Source: an uncultured Acidobacteriota bacterium
GTDB taxonomy: Bacteria > Acidobacteriota > Polarisedimenticolia > Polarisedimenticolales > Polarisedimenticolaceae
Assembly (NCBI GenBank): GCA_945787955.1
Contig: CALZKF010000010.1
Coordinates: 1 to 61,976 of the forward strand
Length of the DNA: 61,976 nucleotides
Direction: 5' to 3'
A model generated the notes under the pieces. It had not been told where the DNA came from and did no database searches. It worked only from the letters and a program-made list of their open reading frames with translations. Of this stretch, positions 50,948 to 59,535 are shown piece after piece (the stretch's first letter is position 1; the number at the start of each line of letters is the position of its first letter). The position numbers and the translations under genes are program-made.

Positions 50948-52174
50948 TCATTTCAACAGCGATTTAAGGATTCCCAACATCTTCTGCGCCAGGGCAGCCC
51001 GGTTGTACTGCTTGGCCGCATCGGAGCATTTCCGTTTCATGAGCTGGAACCGTTCGTGATCCTGCTTCAACGCCAGAATCTTCCGACCCAGTTCCGCGGC
51101 GTTCTCCGGTTCGAACAGATCTCCCACACCGGTAGACCGGACAATATCCGCCGATTCACCCTGAACACCAAGCAGAATCGGCAGTTCCATACCGATACTT
51201 TCGAAGATCTTGGACGGAATCACCGTCCTGAACAGCTCGGTTTTCTTGAGGTGGATCACGGAAACATCCAGAAGTGACCAGTACCGCACCACTTCGCTCT
51301 TCGGGACGGAATCGAGAAATACGACGTTCTCCAATCCGATTTCCGCCGACCGGGCCACCAGGGCGCTCTTGTTGGCGCCGTCGCCCAGGAATAGAAAAGA
51401 GACATCCCCGCCTTCCGGGCTGGACGCGATCTGCCGCGCGGCCTCCAGCAGGGTTTCCAGACAATGGGCCAGGCCATGGGTTCCGATATAGCCGGCTACG
51501 AACCGGCCCTCCAGGCGGTGCTCCTTCAAAAGCTCCCGGTCCTTGGCCATCGGCCTGAACCGGCCGGGATCGAGACCGTTGGTGACGACGTGGATCTTAT
51601 CGGCCTCGATCCCGCGCTCGATCAGGATATCCCTGAACGACCGGGTCACCGAGATAACCGCCGCCGCCTTGCGGTACAGGAACAACTCCAGCTTTTCAAG
51701 AAATCGGATCAGCAGCGAGTCCTTCATCGCGCCTACAGCCTTGATCGATTCCGGCCAGAGATCCCGCAGTTCGAACACGAACGGAACCCGGCGCAGGCGG
51801 CTGACCAGCCAGGCCGCGCACACGGTGAAGAATTGAGGAGAGGTCCCGATCACCACATCCGGTTTTCGTACCCAGGGCGCAGCCAGGGAGGCACTGACCA
51901 TGTAACTGACGTAATCCAGGGTCCTCTTGATGAACCCCTGGTTGGCCGAAATGTAGCTCCAGACCCGCAGGACCCGTATACCGTCCATCTCCTCCCAACG
52001 CCAGGGGCGGTTGCGGTAGCCTTGATAGACCTTGCCGGTGGGGAAATTCGGAAAACAGGTCACCACGGTGACCCGGTGTCCCGAACGGATCCATTCCCGG
52101 CAATGCTCATAGGTCCTGCTGGCCGGTGCATTCACCTCAGGCGGGAAATTGTCCGTCAGGAACAGTATGTGCAT
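50948..52174 (-). CDS. WbuB-like GT4 glycosyltransferase
   Basis: A 408-residue GT-B glycosyltransferase similar to WbuB/L-fucosamine-transferase-like enzymes. N-domain: FLTDNFPPEVNAPASRTYEH and TCFPNFPTGKVYQGYRNR; C-domain: VAGYIGTHGLAHCLETLLEA and IFESIGMELPILLGVQGESA. The N-terminus is typical of enzymes adding sugars after WecB-made precursors. It is one base from the heparinase-like gene and seven from wecB, so all are cotranscribed. Confidence 0.9.
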   Translation of the reverse strand: MHILFLTDNFPPEVNAPASRTYEHCREWIRSGHRVTVVTCFPNFPTGKVYQGYRNRPWRWEEMDGIRVLRVWSYISANQGFIKRTLDYVSYMVSASLAAPWVRKPDVVIGTSPQFFTVCAAWLVSRLRRVPFVFELRDLWPESIKAVGAMKDSLLIRFLEKLELFLYRKAAAVISVTRSFRDILIERGIEADKIHVVTNGLDPGRFRPMAKDRELLKEHRLEGRFVAGYIGTHGLAHCLETLLEAARQIASSPEGGDVSFLFLGDGANKSALVARSAEIGLENVVFLDSVPKSEVVRYWSLLDVSVIHLKKTELFRTVIPSKIFESIGMELPILLGVQGESADIVRSTGVGDLFEPENAAELGRKILALKQDHERFQLMKRKCSDAAKQYNRAALAQKMLGILKSLLK

Positions 52175-52175
52175 G

Positions 52176-53825
52176 TTACCGCCAACTGAATTCAGTCACG
52201 AGTTCAGAACCCTGGAACTCGATCAGCAGTCCCGTTGAATTGACATTGAGGCCGAACTCCGGGTGCCAGGTCGTTTCCACCAGCCGGAGTGCGCCTCCAC
52301 GAACCGCCATGCGGATTTCCTTGCCGCCGGCAAGGGACAGTATCACCGACCCGCCCGCCCCGGCAGAAGCAGCGCGAACATCCGGATGCAGGTGAATCAT
52401 CGCCCGGGCCTGTCGGAAGTCACCGTCGATGCTGTCCTTCACGGTGAACCGTTTCGGAACGGCCTGCCAGATCCGGTTGTGCACCGGCCGTCCCGGCAGA
52501 CGGCGATAGCCGTTGTGGGAGGCCTGAACCTCGATCTTTTCCGGACCGTCATCCCGGCAGGAAACCGGACCGGGGAACGCCCTCCGGGCGACCCGGAACC
52601 CGCTCCAGACCTCACTGGAGTCTCGGGCGTCGATCTCCACGGTGTTGTGGGCTGCGGTTCCGCGCTGGCGCAGGCGCTCCGAACCGGTTCCGTAACACGA
52701 GGTTCCGCTGTCCACCACGACCCGCTGCCCGAATACCGACATCTCGAACGTCAGGGAATCGGCATGGGAATGGCCGGGCAGGTAATCGGGGCCGATCCTG
52801 CCTGCATCCAGGAGAGCGACCATGTCCGGGGATGCCACCCGGACATATCCGCTCTCCTGTCTGAAATCGACTGCAGGAGTTTCGACCGGCAGGTTGCAGC
52901 CGAGCCTGGCCGCATATCCGACAAGGTCCCGGGGGCTCCCCGAAATTCCGAAGGCTGCATCATTGAACAGGGCTATTTCCCCATCCGGATGTGTCATCGC
53001 CCTCAGCCAGGAGATCATCCTGCCTGCGACCTTCGAGAACCGCCCCACAAGATTTCCGGGCAGCACATCGGGATAGGTCCGCGCAAGATTGAGGAGATCC
53101 AGAATGTCCTCCAGAATGATGCCGTGATACATCGGACTGAGCTCGAAATGCCCGCCGTCCTCGAGTACCTGTTCACCGAGTTGGGCCGCCAGGATACGCG
53201 CGCCTTCGTCCTTCCAGGACGTCGCCTCGGGACCGTCAAAATACAGACCGGCGAACAGGAGAGCCTTGGCATTGGCAAGGAGATGGTTTCCCAGCAGATG
53301 CCACTCCACCTGCCTGCTCAACCACCGGGCCTGAACGGCCAGGCTCTGCATCCAGCGGTCGGCCGACTGGCCGCTTTCCAGACAGTACCGAATCCAGTTG
53401 ACGATCCGGAGTGAGACCGGATACGGCTCCCATCCGTTGCCCTCTCCGGGCCTGTTCTGATCTATCCAGCGGTCGATCAGGGGGTTGTGCCAGGCCTTGC
53501 GATCATCCCGGCCCTCGGCATTGAGATCATCGAAGTAGTGCAGGTTGTACAGCCAGAGCTTGTCCACATCGGGACGGTTCCAGTCCGACGCGTCCGGCAT
53601 GTTCCGGGTGATATTGAGGAAGCGGAAGCGGTCGGGTCCGACCATCCGGGCCGGGCGCCGAACCCCGGCTGTCCATGTTCCCGCCTGCGACCTTGTCGGT
53701 GGTGCAGGTGTGAGTTCGGGCCGGACCGTTCGGATCAGGTTCCTCACCCGGGACCAAACCTGGATCGGTTTGAGGTAGCGGACGGAATGAAAATACAAGG
53801 ACAGCTTATCCAGCACCTGAGGCAT
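52176..53825 (-). CDS. Heparinase II/III-family (alginate lyase-like) protein
   Basis: A 549-residue protein with an N-terminal alpha toroid (WLYNLHYFDDLNAEGRDDRK ... NHLLANAKALLFAGLYFD) and a C-terminal beta-sandwich containing PGHSHADSLTFEMSV, RGTAAHNTVEIDARDSS. These are hallmarks of the heparinase II/III group. In polysaccharide loci such proteins lyse or modify uronic-acid-containing chains. No clear signal peptide is seen, so it may act in the cytoplasm or be exported otherwise. It lies between an oxidoreductase and a glycosyltransferase. Confidence 0.88.
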   Translation of the reverse strand: MPQVLDKLSLYFHSVRYLKPIQVWSRVRNLIRTVRPELTPAPPTRSQAGTWTAGVRRPARMVGPDRFRFLNITRNMPDASDWNRPDVDKLWLYNLHYFDDLNAEGRDDRKAWHNPLIDRWIDQNRPGEGNGWEPYPVSLRIVNWIRYCLESGQSADRWMQSLAVQARWLSRQVEWHLLGNHLLANAKALLFAGLYFDGPEATSWKDEGARILAAQLGEQVLEDGGHFELSPMYHGIILEDILDLLNLARTYPDVLPGNLVGRFSKVAGRMISWLRAMTHPDGEIALFNDAAFGISGSPRDLVGYAARLGCNLPVETPAVDFRQESGYVRVASPDMVALLDAGRIGPDYLPGHSHADSLTFEMSVFGQRVVVDSGTSCYGTGSERLRQRGTAAHNTVEIDARDSSEVWSGFRVARRAFPGPVSCRDDGPEKIEVQASHNGYRRLPGRPVHNRIWQAVPKRFTVKDSIDGDFRQARAMIHLHPDVRAASAGAGGSVILSLAGGKEIRMAVRGGALRLVETTWHPEFGLNVNSTGLLIEFQGSELVTEFSWR

Positions 53826-53830
53826 ACTCT

Positions 53831-55981
53831 CTATTCGGCCGTAGTCGCCAGGCTGTCGGCGATGGCGATTGTTATTCTCGAGACCTCTTCAATCTCCTCA
53901 AACGGGATCGGAGCCGGGCCGCCCCGGCGGACGGCATCGAGGAATGCGGCCACGGCGGCATCCTGGCCTTTGTCCTGGCCTCTGAGCTTCATGCTGCCGA
54001 AACCGGGCCAGCCGAAACCGGTCATGCGCCGGAAGTTGTCCAGTTGAAGTATTCCGCCGTCACAGAATACTTCGATCCGCTCCTTGGGGAACGACTTGTC
54101 TCCGTTGGCGAGATAGTGCACCGTACCGAACGATCCGTCCTTGAACGACAGTGTGATGCAGGCCTTGTCATCCCGAACCCCTCCGGTTCCCGCGTCACCG
54201 ATCCTTACGGCCTGCCAGGCCGCAATCGGCGAACCGGCCAGGTACCGCATCAAATCAATGAAATGGCACGCTTCCCCGACAATCCTGCCGCCGCCGACCC
54301 GGCGATCCTGGGTCCAGTGCTCCGCCGGAATCTCACCGGCATTCACCGTCATGATGAAGCCGGCCGGAGCCGACCGACTTGTCAGCAACTCCTTCATCCT
54401 GCGGATGTGTGGAGCGAAACGGCGATTGAATCCGACCATCAGAATCCTGGATTCTCCGGAGCCTGCCGCAGGCTGCTGCAGGGCGGTCCGGATTCTTTCC
54501 AGATCCTCCGTCGCAAGAGCGAGAGGCTTCTCCACGAATACATGTTTGCCGGCCTGCAATGCCTGCTCGACCTGCTGCGCGTGGAGGTTATGGCGCGTAG
54601 CGATTACCACGGTATTGACGCGCTCGTCCGCCCAGACAAGGCCTTCGTCACTGACAGCCTTCCGGAATCCCGACTTGCGGCCGTGGTGCACACCGCTGAC
54701 CCCGGAACTGCTCACCACGGTTTCCAGCATGGCGCCATGTTTGCGGAATGCGGGCATGAGAACCCTGGATCCGTAGTTCCCGGCGCCTAGAAATGCCACC
54801 CTCGGCTCCGCCGGCGTAATTACAACATCACGACCCGGCCGCAGCTCCACAGAACGTTCAGCGGCATCTACGGATCCGGACCGCTCCGGATATTCGATCA
54901 CGATTCCCAATGTGCCCGGCCGGTTCAACCCGAGGTACGCTTCCGCCCCGCGATCGATCGGGAACCGGCTTGTTATCAACGGTCCGACATCCAGCGCCCC
55001 GGAGGCCATCATATCCAGCACGGCCTCAAAATTGCGTTGTTCCGTCCAGCGCACGAATCCGATCGGATAATCATGCCCATTTTCCTCATACTCCGGGTCA
55101 TAGCGGCCCGGCCCGTAGGAGGCGGATACCTGGAACGACAGCTCCTTTTTAAAGAAATCATCTCTGGACAGATTCAACCCGACCACACCGACCAGGACGA
55201 TCCGACCGCGCTTGCGGCACATGGTGGCGGCCTGATGGACCGGGTCATTGCTCTTGGTGGAAGCGGTGATCAGGACTCCATCCACGCCGTGACCACGGGA
55301 AAACCGCTCCGCCGCCGCCAGTGGATCCTGTCCGGCGGACAGGTTCACCACTTCGGCGCCGAACCCCGCCGCCAGTTCACATCGTGCAGGGTCGGGATCG
55401 ATACCGAGCACCCGGCAACCACCGGCCCTCAGCAACTGCACGCATAACAGCCCGATCAGTCCCAGTCCGGTGACGACGACATTTTCGCCCAGGGTCGGCT
55501 GCAGCAGGCGGATGCCCTGCAGGCCGATCGCTCCCAGCACGGCAAAAACCGCCGAGTCATCCGAAACACCCTCAGGCACTCTTGCGACCAGGTTCCTCGG
55601 AACCCGAACGATCTCGGCATGGTGGCCGTTGGAAACCACTACGTCTCCGGCCGCGAACCCGTCGGCGTTCGACTCAAGAACCGTTCCGACATTGCAATAA
55701 CCCATCGGCAGCGGCTGATCCAGCTTGCTCCGCACCGCTTCGATGGTCGGAGCCAACCCGTCGGTTTTGACCTTGTTGAGAACCATTCGGACCTTATCCG
55801 GCTGCTGACGAGCCTTCGCGAGCCAACCGGCTTTACCGAAGTCCACCAGCATCCGCTCGGTGCCGGCGGAAACCAGAGTCCGGCGGCTCGCGATCAGGAC
55901 ATGGCCCGGCAGGTTCTTCGGAGACGGGACATCCACCAGGGAGGTCTCGCCGTTGGACAGGTTCTGCAGTATTTGCTTCAC
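53831..55981 (-). CDS. Bi-domain oxidoreductase (zinc alcohol dehydrogenase + Gfo/Idh/MocA)
   Basis: A 716-residue fusion. Residues 1-350 are a medium-chain dehydrogenase (PLPMGYCNVGTVLES, VVTGLGLIGLLCVQLLRAGG nucleotide loop). Residues about 370-716 are a Gfo/Idh/MocA enzyme (VAFLGAGNYGSRVLMPAF, HVFVEKPLALATEDLERIR, GGGRIVGEACHFIDLMRYL). This fusion is common in uronate-polysaccharide loci and may oxidise or rearrange nucleotide sugars. I chose GTG 55981, preceded by AAGGTGAA. It is the first gene of the leftward operon that continues to the HAD pseudogene. Confidence 0.9.
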   Translation of the reverse strand: MKQILQNLSNGETSLVDVPSPKNLPGHVLIASRRTLVSAGTERMLVDFGKAGWLAKARQQPDKVRMVLNKVKTDGLAPTIEAVRSKLDQPLPMGYCNVGTVLESNADGFAAGDVVVSNGHHAEIVRVPRNLVARVPEGVSDDSAVFAVLGAIGLQGIRLLQPTLGENVVVTGLGLIGLLCVQLLRAGGCRVLGIDPDPARCELAAGFGAEVVNLSAGQDPLAAAERFSRGHGVDGVLITASTKSNDPVHQAATMCRKRGRIVLVGVVGLNLSRDDFFKKELSFQVSASYGPGRYDPEYEENGHDYPIGFVRWTEQRNFEAVLDMMASGALDVGPLITSRFPIDRGAEAYLGLNRPGTLGIVIEYPERSGSVDAAERSVELRPGRDVVITPAEPRVAFLGAGNYGSRVLMPAFRKHGAMLETVVSSSGVSGVHHGRKSGFRKAVSDEGLVWADERVNTVVIATRHNLHAQQVEQALQAGKHVFVEKPLALATEDLERIRTALQQPAAGSGESRILMVGFNRRFAPHIRRMKELLTSRSAPAGFIMTVNAGEIPAEHWTQDRRVGGGRIVGEACHFIDLMRYLAGSPIAAWQAVRIGDAGTGGVRDDKACITLSFKDGSFGTVHYLANGDKSFPKERIEVFCDGGILQLDNFRRMTGFGWPGFGSMKLRGQDKGQDAAVAAFLDAVRRGGPAPIPFEEIEEVSRITIAIADSLATTAE

Positions 55982-56104
55982 GGCTTCACCTTCTGTAACG
56001 CCTCGGATGCAGGACCCTTGGCTGAAAACGTGACCGCCCAAACGTGCCGCTCTGGAGAATGCTCATCAGGAGGAAAGCATAGCAGCCCGGCCATTAAATC
56101 AGCC

Positions 56105-58834
56105 ATGGTCACAGAAAACAGTTCAGGCTATCCTCCAGTCATGGTCGCCAGGTTCAGGAGACGGGATTCCGCCAGGGGCCGGGATCCTCTGTTCGACAAC
56201 AGTGACCTGGAGGACCAGCTGTTCGCCGGAAAGAGCTCCACCCTCTGGCTGGGCCGGTTCCCGAGGCGGAAGATCCTGCATTCGCTGGAACATCATGGCA
56301 TCCTCTCCCGCCTCCTGGATCAGGGGTTTGAGAATGTCGACCTGGCATTGTCCCAGGTCGAGCCGTTCCGCCAATCTCTGCGGCTCTATGAAAGCCAGGA
56401 CGATCCTGCCCATCTGCTCATGGAACTCCGGGTTCACGACGATGTTCTTTGCCCTAAGAACCTCCCGGCCGACGGCCTGGGCGAAACGCTGCCCCGGGTC
56501 CTGATCATAGACTGGCTGACGATGCAGAACCCGCAGGGACGGTTCACCGCCCATCGGCCGCCATTTCCCGGGCAAAACCATCCTGGCCTGGGGGTGGCCC
56601 GCCTGTTGATTAAAATGCTGATCGCGCTGGCCCGCAATATGGACCTGGAGGGCATCGTCAACCACCCGAACTACTACCACAACGCATGGCTGTACCGGGA
56701 AGGGTTCCGGTTCTACGATCCGATGGATCAGGCCCGAATGAAGGCGATCCACAGAGACCTGGCCGGACTGTCGCCCACGGAAATCGCCTGGGCCGTGGAA
56801 CTGGGTTGTGTCCGAGCCCTCGCCACCGGCCGATGGTTCAGCTGGGAGTCCGGTCTTCAGATTTTCCCGATTTCCCGCAGGATGAAGGAATTCATCCATT
56901 CCGAAAACCATCGCCGGCGGACGGCGGAGTTGTTCGAGGAGAAACATTACGCCCTGGACGAGGACCGCTTCCGGTTACTTTACAAGGAACGAATGGCGAA
57001 GTTTCGTGGCAGAATCGACGGACCGGCCGACTCGGAACCGGGAGGTGGACCTATGAGTTACGATTCGATTTATGAGATGTTCCGGTCGGTATGCAAGGCC
57101 AACCAGGACAAGGTTGCCTACCGATTCAAAAAGGACGGCGCCTGGCAAACCGTCACCTGGAAGGAACAGATGGCGACCTGCGGCCGTGTATCCCGGGCCC
57201 TGATCGCCCTCGGCCTGAACCGCGGCGACAGGGTTTGCGTTCTCAGCAATACTCGCCTGGAGTGGCTCCAGGTCGATTTCGGCACCAATTCGCCCGGGTT
57301 CGTCACCGTCGGAATCTACCCCTCGAACCTGGCGGAGGACTGCGCCTATATCATCGACCACTGCGGCAGCCGGGTGATCTTCGTCGAGGACCCGGACCAG
57401 CTCGATAAGCTGATGACGGTCCGGGACCACACGACCTCCCTGGAACATTACATCCTGTTCGATGGTCCATCGAACCCTGCTCGCAACGTTTTGAGCTGGG
57501 ACGACTTTCTCGCCGGGGCCGATGAGGTCGACCCGGAGCGCCTGGAGACCATGGCGTCGGCAATAACCCGGGACGACCTGGCGGCTCTGGTGTACACCTC
57601 CGGCACTACCGGAGATCCTAAAGGGGTTATGTTGTCCCACCACAACCTCTTGTTCACCAGTGGTTCGGTGTCCGGGTCTCTGCCGATTGAACCACACTTC
57701 GAGACCTTGCTGTTCCTGCCCCTGGCCCACGTGTTCGCCCGGTTGATCGCGTACGTATGCGTGAGCAACGCGTTGCCGCTGGCGTTCGCAGAAGGCATCC
57801 CGCAAGTCGGGGAAAACCTCAAGGAGATCCGGCCCCACTTCATCGCCAGTGTGCCCCGGATCTTCGAGAAGGTTTACGACAAGATCACGTCCGGCGCTCA
57901 GCAAGCCGGTGGAGTCAAGGAGAAGCTGTTCAACTGGGCAGTCGGCGTCGGCATGGAAGCCGGCAGGTACCGCCAGGCCGGCAAGCCGCTGCCGGGCATG
58001 CTGGCGTTCAAACACAAGCTGGCCCACAAGCTTGTGTTCTCCAAGATCCAGGCCGCCCTCGGCGGCAGGCTGCAATGGGCGATCTCTGGCGCCGCCCCAC
58101 TGAACCAGACGATCGGTGAGTTCTTCCATGCCTGCGGCATCCTGATACTGGAGGGCATCGGCATGACCGAGAACAGTTCCTTCAGCAACGTGAACCGCAG
58201 CGATCACTACAAGTTCGGCACAGTCGGGAAGGTCGGGCCGGGCATCGAGATGAAGCTGGCCGCCGACGGGGAAATCCTGTTCCGCGGCGACAACGTGATG
58301 CTGGGATACTACCGCAGCGCGGAGGCGACCGCAGACGCCATTGATTCGGACGGCTGGCTGTATACCGGAGACATCGGCGAGATCGACGAGGACGGTTTTC
58401 TCAAGGTCACGGACCGTAAAAAGGATCTGATCATCACCGCCGGAGGAAAGAACATCGCCCCCCAGCGAGTGGAACAGGTGTTGAAGCTCTCCAAGTACAT
58501 CAACCAGATCGTCGCCTTCGGCGACCGCCGCAAATACCTCACCGCACTGGTCACTCTCCAGATGGAGAACGTCAAGGCCTGGGCCCGCGAGTACGGGCTG
58601 ACCTACAGTGATCCGTCGGAGCTCTACACGAAACCGGAAGTCCAGGCGCTTGTCGAGAGTGAGGTGGAATCCCTCAACCAGAATCTGGCCTCCTTTGAAA
58701 CGGTGAAAAAGATCCGGATCCTGCCTGGTGAGTTCACGGTGGAGTCGGGTGATCTGACCCCGTCCCTGAAAATCAAACGCAAGGTGGTTCTGGCCAAATA
58801 CAAGGCTCTCCTGGACGAGATGTACGCAGAATAG
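56105..58834 (+). CDS. Long-chain acyl-CoA synthetase fused to an N-terminal GNAT-like domain
   Basis: One frame of 909 residues. Residues 1-316 form an unfamiliar domain with IVNHPNYYHNAWLYREGFRF, resembling an acetyltransferase fold. Residues 317-909 are a complete AMP-forming acyl-CoA synthetase: YTSGTTGDPKGVMLSHHNL (ATP loop), LEGIGMTENSSFSNVN, GWLYTGDIGEIDEDGFLKV and TDRKKDLIITAGGKNIAPQR. It activates fatty acids to acyl-CoA. An internal ATG at 57053 with a good ribosome-binding site could also give the synthetase alone. The upstream start (ATG 56105 or 56141) has no clear ribosome-binding site. Confidence 0.85.
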   Translation: MVTENSSGYPPVMVARFRRRDSARGRDPLFDNSDLEDQLFAGKSSTLWLGRFPRRKILHSLEHHGILSRLLDQGFENVDLALSQVEPFRQSLRLYESQDDPAHLLMELRVHDDVLCPKNLPADGLGETLPRVLIIDWLTMQNPQGRFTAHRPPFPGQNHPGLGVARLLIKMLIALARNMDLEGIVNHPNYYHNAWLYREGFRFYDPMDQARMKAIHRDLAGLSPTEIAWAVELGCVRALATGRWFSWESGLQIFPISRRMKEFIHSENHRRRTAELFEEKHYALDEDRFRLLYKERMAKFRGRIDGPADSEPGGGPMSYDSIYEMFRSVCKANQDKVAYRFKKDGAWQTVTWKEQMATCGRVSRALIALGLNRGDRVCVLSNTRLEWLQVDFGTNSPGFVTVGIYPSNLAEDCAYIIDHCGSRVIFVEDPDQLDKLMTVRDHTTSLEHYILFDGPSNPARNVLSWDDFLAGADEVDPERLETMASAITRDDLAALVYTSGTTGDPKGVMLSHHNLLFTSGSVSGSLPIEPHFETLLFLPLAHVFARLIAYVCVSNALPLAFAEGIPQVGENLKEIRPHFIASVPRIFEKVYDKITSGAQQAGGVKEKLFNWAVGVGMEAGRYRQAGKPLPGMLAFKHKLAHKLVFSKIQAALGGRLQWAISGAAPLNQTIGEFFHACGILILEGIGMTENSSFSNVNRSDHYKFGTVGKVGPGIEMKLAADGEILFRGDNVMLGYYRSAEATADAIDSDGWLYTGDIGEIDEDGFLKVTDRKKDLIITAGGKNIAPQRVEQVLKLSKYINQIVAFGDRRKYLTALVTLQMENVKAWAREYGLTYSDPSELYTKPEVQALVESEVESLNQNLASFETVKKIRILPGEFTVESGDLTPSLKIKRKVVLAKYKALLDEMYAE
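57040..57055 (+). promoter_or_regulatory. Internal ribosome-binding site and start of the acyl-CoA synthetase
   Basis: GGGAGGTGG (57040-57048) lies just upstream of ATG 57053, where the synthetase part begins MSYDSIYEMFRSVCKANQDK, as in free-standing family members of about 600 residues. It suggests a separate translation start inside the fused frame, or the relic of one. Confidence 0.6.
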
Positions 58835-58953
58835 GAACCCTTGGGGCCGGCATCCGCTGAATTCGCGTTTTTAAAGGCTTTTTTTGCCTCATTTGGGGCA
58901 TAAACCGGGACGGTCCCCCCTTGTGTTAATGAATTCTCTTGCGAGGCGTTGAT

Positions 58954-59535
58954 ATGGGTGAGAACGACAGGAAGGAGAAGGCCGTGCAGGCAGCAGCCCA
59001 ACCAGTAGCCGGTTTGAGCGGAGCCCGGGAGATGGAGCAGATGTTCCGGGCCCACCACAAACGGGTCTACCACGCCGCCTACCGGGTCACCGGAAACGCC
59101 ATGGACGCCGAGGATGCGGTTCAGACCGTGTTCATGCGTTTGGTCCGCCGGCGGGACCGCACCCATCTCTCGGAAAATCCCGGGAGCTACCTGCACAGGG
59201 CGGCGATCAATGCCTCCCTGGACATCGTCAGGTCGAAAAAGAACGCCAGGTCTTCCTCCATAGAAGATTTCGCTCCGGCCATGCCGGACCCGGCGGCGGC
59301 CAGTCCCGAGCGGGACCAGACCGACAGGGAAATCCGGGAACTGATCCGGACCGCTCTCACCACTCTGAACCCACGCACTTCCGAAGTATTCGCTTTGCGG
59401 TACTTCGAGGGTTACGGAAACCACGAGATCGCGACCATGCTGGGGACGTCCCGCAGCACCATCGCGGTCATGCTTCATCGGGCGCGCATCCGATTGAAGG
59501 AAGAGATCCGGTCCCTTGCAGGAGACATATTATGA
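58954..59535 (+). CDS. ECF-type RNA polymerase sigma factor (second)
   Basis: A 193-residue sigma factor. Region 2: EQMFRAHHKRVYHAAYRVTG and AEDAVQTVFMRLVRR; region 4: TALTTLNPRTSEVFALRYFE and IATMLGTSRSTIAVMLHRAR. I chose ATG 58954; a TTG at 58939 is also open. It overlaps the FecR-domain gene by four bases, pairing it with that regulator. The interval 58835-58953 before it holds a small GGC/GCC hairpin around a T-run but no convincing promoter. Confidence 0.9.
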   Translation: MGENDRKEKAVQAAAQPVAGLSGAREMEQMFRAHHKRVYHAAYRVTGNAMDAEDAVQTVFMRLVRRRDRTHLSENPGSYLHRAAINASLDIVRSKKNARSSSIEDFAPAMPDPAAASPERDQTDREIRELIRTALTTLNPRTSEVFALRYFEGYGNHEIATMLGTSRSTIAVMLHRARIRLKEEIRSLAGDIL

